From NCBI GenBank assembly GCA_040954595.2, contig CM082594.2:2418001-2482000 (forward strand): 64,000 bases of DNA, given 5' to 3'. A program made the position numbers and the translations under genes. Each line of letters begins with the position of its first letter. Positions within the stretch are counted from its first letter, which is position 1. The DNA comes from Balanoglossus misakiensis (Eukaryota > Hemichordata). The notes under the pieces were generated by a model that searched no databases, was not told the DNA's origin, and was given only the letters and a program-made list of their open reading frames with translations. Shown here piece by piece: positions 61,736 to 64,000 of this stretch.

Positions 61736-64000
61736 CTACTTCCATGTCCAATGTATAGGTAGTAACTGAGACGGCACTGGAGTCGGATAGGTATCCATGC
61801 CCCGAGATGCAGACTTGAACTGGCCTACCTGCAAGCGGGAAAGACAGTCTGCCAGAATGTTATGCTTACCAGGAATATGTTTAGCTCGAAAAAGAATGTT
61901 GTACTGAAGGCTAGTGAGCACAATCCGTCGAACCAAAATCATAAGGTCCCTGTCCTTCGCTGTTTGTTTATTCAAGACTGACACCAAGGCCTCATTATCA
62001 GTGTAGAACATCACACGTTTGTTACATAGCTTTTGTCCCCAAACCTCTAACGCCAGCATGATAGGGAATAACTCCAGGACTGCGATATTTAGTGCATGCC
62101 AACTAGTAGGCCACTCTCCAAAGAACCAGTGAGAACCAAAAATGCCACCATACCCAAGAGACCCAGCTGCATCTGTGAACAAACGAAGTGAGTCGGATGA
62201 ATGCCACCGATCCTCCATAAAAAACGACTTCCCGTTGTAATGGTCTAGGAACTGTTTCCACACTAGGAGGTCTGCTTTAACCTCTCTGGTCAGACGTAAA
62301 AAGAAGTGCGACTTCTTGACCCCTTTCGTTAAATCGATCAACCTACGTAAAAATGCCCGTCCTGGGAGCACCACCAAACAAGCAAAATTTAAGGTCCCAA
62401 CCAATGACTGAATTTCCTGTAGCCTAACCTTTCTTCTAGCCAAAAAGGAATTGATCAAGTTGCGGCACCGAAACAATTTATCCTCTGGGAGCCTAGATTC
62501 TCCTAATACAGTGTCTAATTCGATACCTGCGAAAACCAAAGTAGTACTGGGCCCCATGGTCTTATCCTGAGCAATAGGAACCCCCAGCTCTGCACAAAAA
62601 CCTAGGAATGTCTGTAGATCCGCTGAACACCGTTCTTTGTTACTAGCCAGAAAAAGGAAATCGTCTAGAATGTGAATAACAGCCTCCACGCCTGCAACCT
62701 GATGAGACATCCACTCTAATGCAGTACTAAACTGTTCAAAAATGCGACAGGACGACGAACACCCCATAGGCAGACATCTATCAAAGAAGAAACACCCATC
62801 CCACTTGAAACCCAACAAGCAATGATCCTGAGGTGCCACTGGTATGATTCTAAATGCTGACTTGATGTCAGTCTTAGCCAAAAAACATCCTGGGCCCAAC
62901 CTCAAAATGATCCGAACTGCATCATCAATGGTGGCATACTGAACACTTGCCAACTCAGGAGGAATACCGTCATTAACTGATGACCCCGGAGGAAAAGAAA
63001 GGTGGTGAATAAGACCCAATGGGGAAATGTGGAAGTTGGGAAAAGGTGGTGAACGAAAGGGCCCTGCGACCCTGCCTGCATGTACCTCAGAAGTAAGCAT
63101 GGCCCTAAGGCTGCATTCACAAACACCTCTGGAGGGGGGGACGGGAGAATTGAGGGGGGGGGGATTTGAAAAAATTGAGGGTATGTAAGGGGGGATTTGA
63201 AATTATTTAGGGACTGAAAAGGGGGGACTTGAAAACTTTGACGACTAAATGTTTATTTTGAGTCAACAAAAATGCAGTTTCGCGCCCTTTATTTTACAAA
63301 AGTTTCTAATGTGCGAGGGGGACACCCCCTCCCACACCCACCCCCTCCATTCATCAACACCTTTCAATCATTGACTGGTTTATCTAGTGTCCCAGGTCAG
63401 GGGACTTGCCCCCACCCCATGATAACTTTTGAGCGGCGACGGTTAAATTTGTCCTCCCCAACATACCGGTAGTTGAGTTAATTTGCTTTTGCCGGGCTCT
63501 GTATTTTATAAAATTTTCTTACGTGGGAGGGGGACACCCCCTCCCAAACCCACCCCTTCAATTCTCGGTTTACAGTGTCTCCCAACACAGAAAACAAATA
63601 CTTAAAAAATAAAAACAATGTTCAGTTTTAATACCCACTGATGAGGGGAAACATCAGTTTCAAATTCTTTTCATGGGAGGGCTGTTTTTCTTTTTTACAA
63701 GATATGATGTGTTTTGCTCTGTGAAAGAAAATGGGGGGGGGGGGGATTTCAAAATTTTGGCAGTTCCGAAGGGGGGGATTTGAAAATATTTCGGGTTGTA
63801 TAGGGGGGCATGTGAAAATTAGCGGTAAAAAAATTGAATTCTCCCCCCCCCCTCCAGAGGTGTTTGTGAATGCAGCATAACTGCTTCGGGATTGTCAAGT
63901 GCAGACTTCAAATTAGGGAATGACCCCCCGCCCCTATGACCACAGTAATTTATCGAAAAACCATGTGAAAAACCTGCCAACAAATAAGCCGCCTTGCCCT
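61736..64000 (-). pseudogene. Reverse transcriptase-RNase H of the Ngaro/DIRS-like element, interrupted
   Basis: Uninterrupted from 63105 to the stop at 61736. RT motifs: 'FLAKTDIKSAFRIIP' (motif A), 'CLPMGCSSSCRIFEQF' (motif B region) and 'HILDDFLFLASN' (motif C, with the LDD typical of DIRS-like RTs rather than YxDD). RNase H motifs: 'LFTDAAGSLGYGG', 'AVLELFPIMLALEVW', 'FYTDNEALVSVLN' and 'HIPGKHNILADCLSR'. A G-rich MITE (63109-63877, TAA duplicated) is inserted upstream. The frame picks up again on the far side in 64000-63881 ('NLKSALDNPEAV'). With the MITE removed the frame would run through, so the MITE is the only lesion seen in this gene inside the window. Confidence 0.85.
63109..63877. 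mobile_element. G-rich Harbinger-type MITE inserted in the RT gene
   Basis: Begins GGCTGCATTCACAAACACCT and ends AGGTGTTTGTGAATGCAGCA. TAA is duplicated at 63106-63108 and 63878-63880. Same interior as the 44.4-kb copy, with G/C runs near both ends. Confidence 0.82.

Larger units (their letters stand above)
57400..64000 (-). mobile_element. Ngaro/DIRS-like tyrosine-recombinase retrotransposon, degraded, truncated by window edge
   Basis: The order on the minus strand is reverse transcriptase-RNase H (64000-61736), tyrosine recombinase (61735-58906), then two direct repeats of about 306 bp (58795-58490 and 57706-57400) separated by about 780 bp. An RT upstream of a YR and followed by B1-A2-B2-type split direct repeats is the Ngaro layout. 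The matching A1 copy would lie beyond 64000. Two other elements are inserted in it (59678-61589 and 63109-63877), and the YR frame is broken, so this copy is dead. Confidence 0.8.

Overview
This is animal nuclear DNA. It has spliced genes with GT/AG introns, AATAAA poly(A) signals, metazoan protein families and a very dense load of transposons and short inverted-repeat elements. The gene content (sacsin, a short SV2-type transporter, a DNAJA1-type co-chaperone, WSCD-type and cytosolic sulfotransferases), Ngaro/DIRS-like retroelements and frequent ACATGTA-like words suit a marine invertebrate. A hemichordate or cephalochordate is my best guess, but the species cannot be fixed from the sequence.

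Layout. 1-2.2 kb: a decayed C/G-rich repeat, then the last exon of a WSCD-type sulfotransferase (+) whose other exons lie off the left edge. 3.6-4.4 kb: a TTAA-flanked MITE. 4.8-11.2 kb (-): a complete ten-exon SV2-family transporter (520 aa; every intron phase closes), with three palindromic MITE copies in its introns. 11.2-12.4 kb: a head-to-head intergenic region likely to act as a shared promoter. 12.4-21.3 kb (+): a complete five-coding-exon DNAJA1-type J protein (398 aa). Its third intron holds a 4.6-kb DNA transposon with an intact three-exon, 663-aa transposase on the opposite strand and a 9-bp target duplication. 21.6-24.8 kb: a pogo-type element with a TTAA/CCCT element nested inside it, then a foldback element and a MITE fragment. 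24.8-28.1 kb: no gene recognised; it probably includes the sacsin 3' UTR.

28.2-43.8 kb (-): a complete sacsin-like gene of 4388 aa with three tiny 5' coding exons and one 12.8-kb exon. It has three HSP90-like ATPase repeats, a J domain and a C-terminal HEPN domain. 44.4-53 kb: G-rich Harbinger-type MITEs, three near-perfect hairpins at 46.0-46.7 kb, an orphan acyltransferase-like exon, an intronless cytosolic sulfotransferase (+) and a 5'-truncated tandem copy of its 3' half. 53-57 kb: mostly unassigned, with one possible 55-aa secreted peptide gene (-) beside an (ATTG)n microsatellite. 57.4-64 kb (-): a dead Ngaro/DIRS-like tyrosine-recombinase retrotransposon, interrupted by a 1.9-kb foldback element and a G-rich MITE, and running off the right edge.

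There are no operons; the genes are independent. Two J-domain proteins (DNAJA1-type and sacsin) share the window, both linked by family knowledge to Hsp70 systems, but nothing here shows that they are co-regulated. Exon coordinates were derived by hand from splice-site consensus, reading-frame phase and family similarity, without transcript data.
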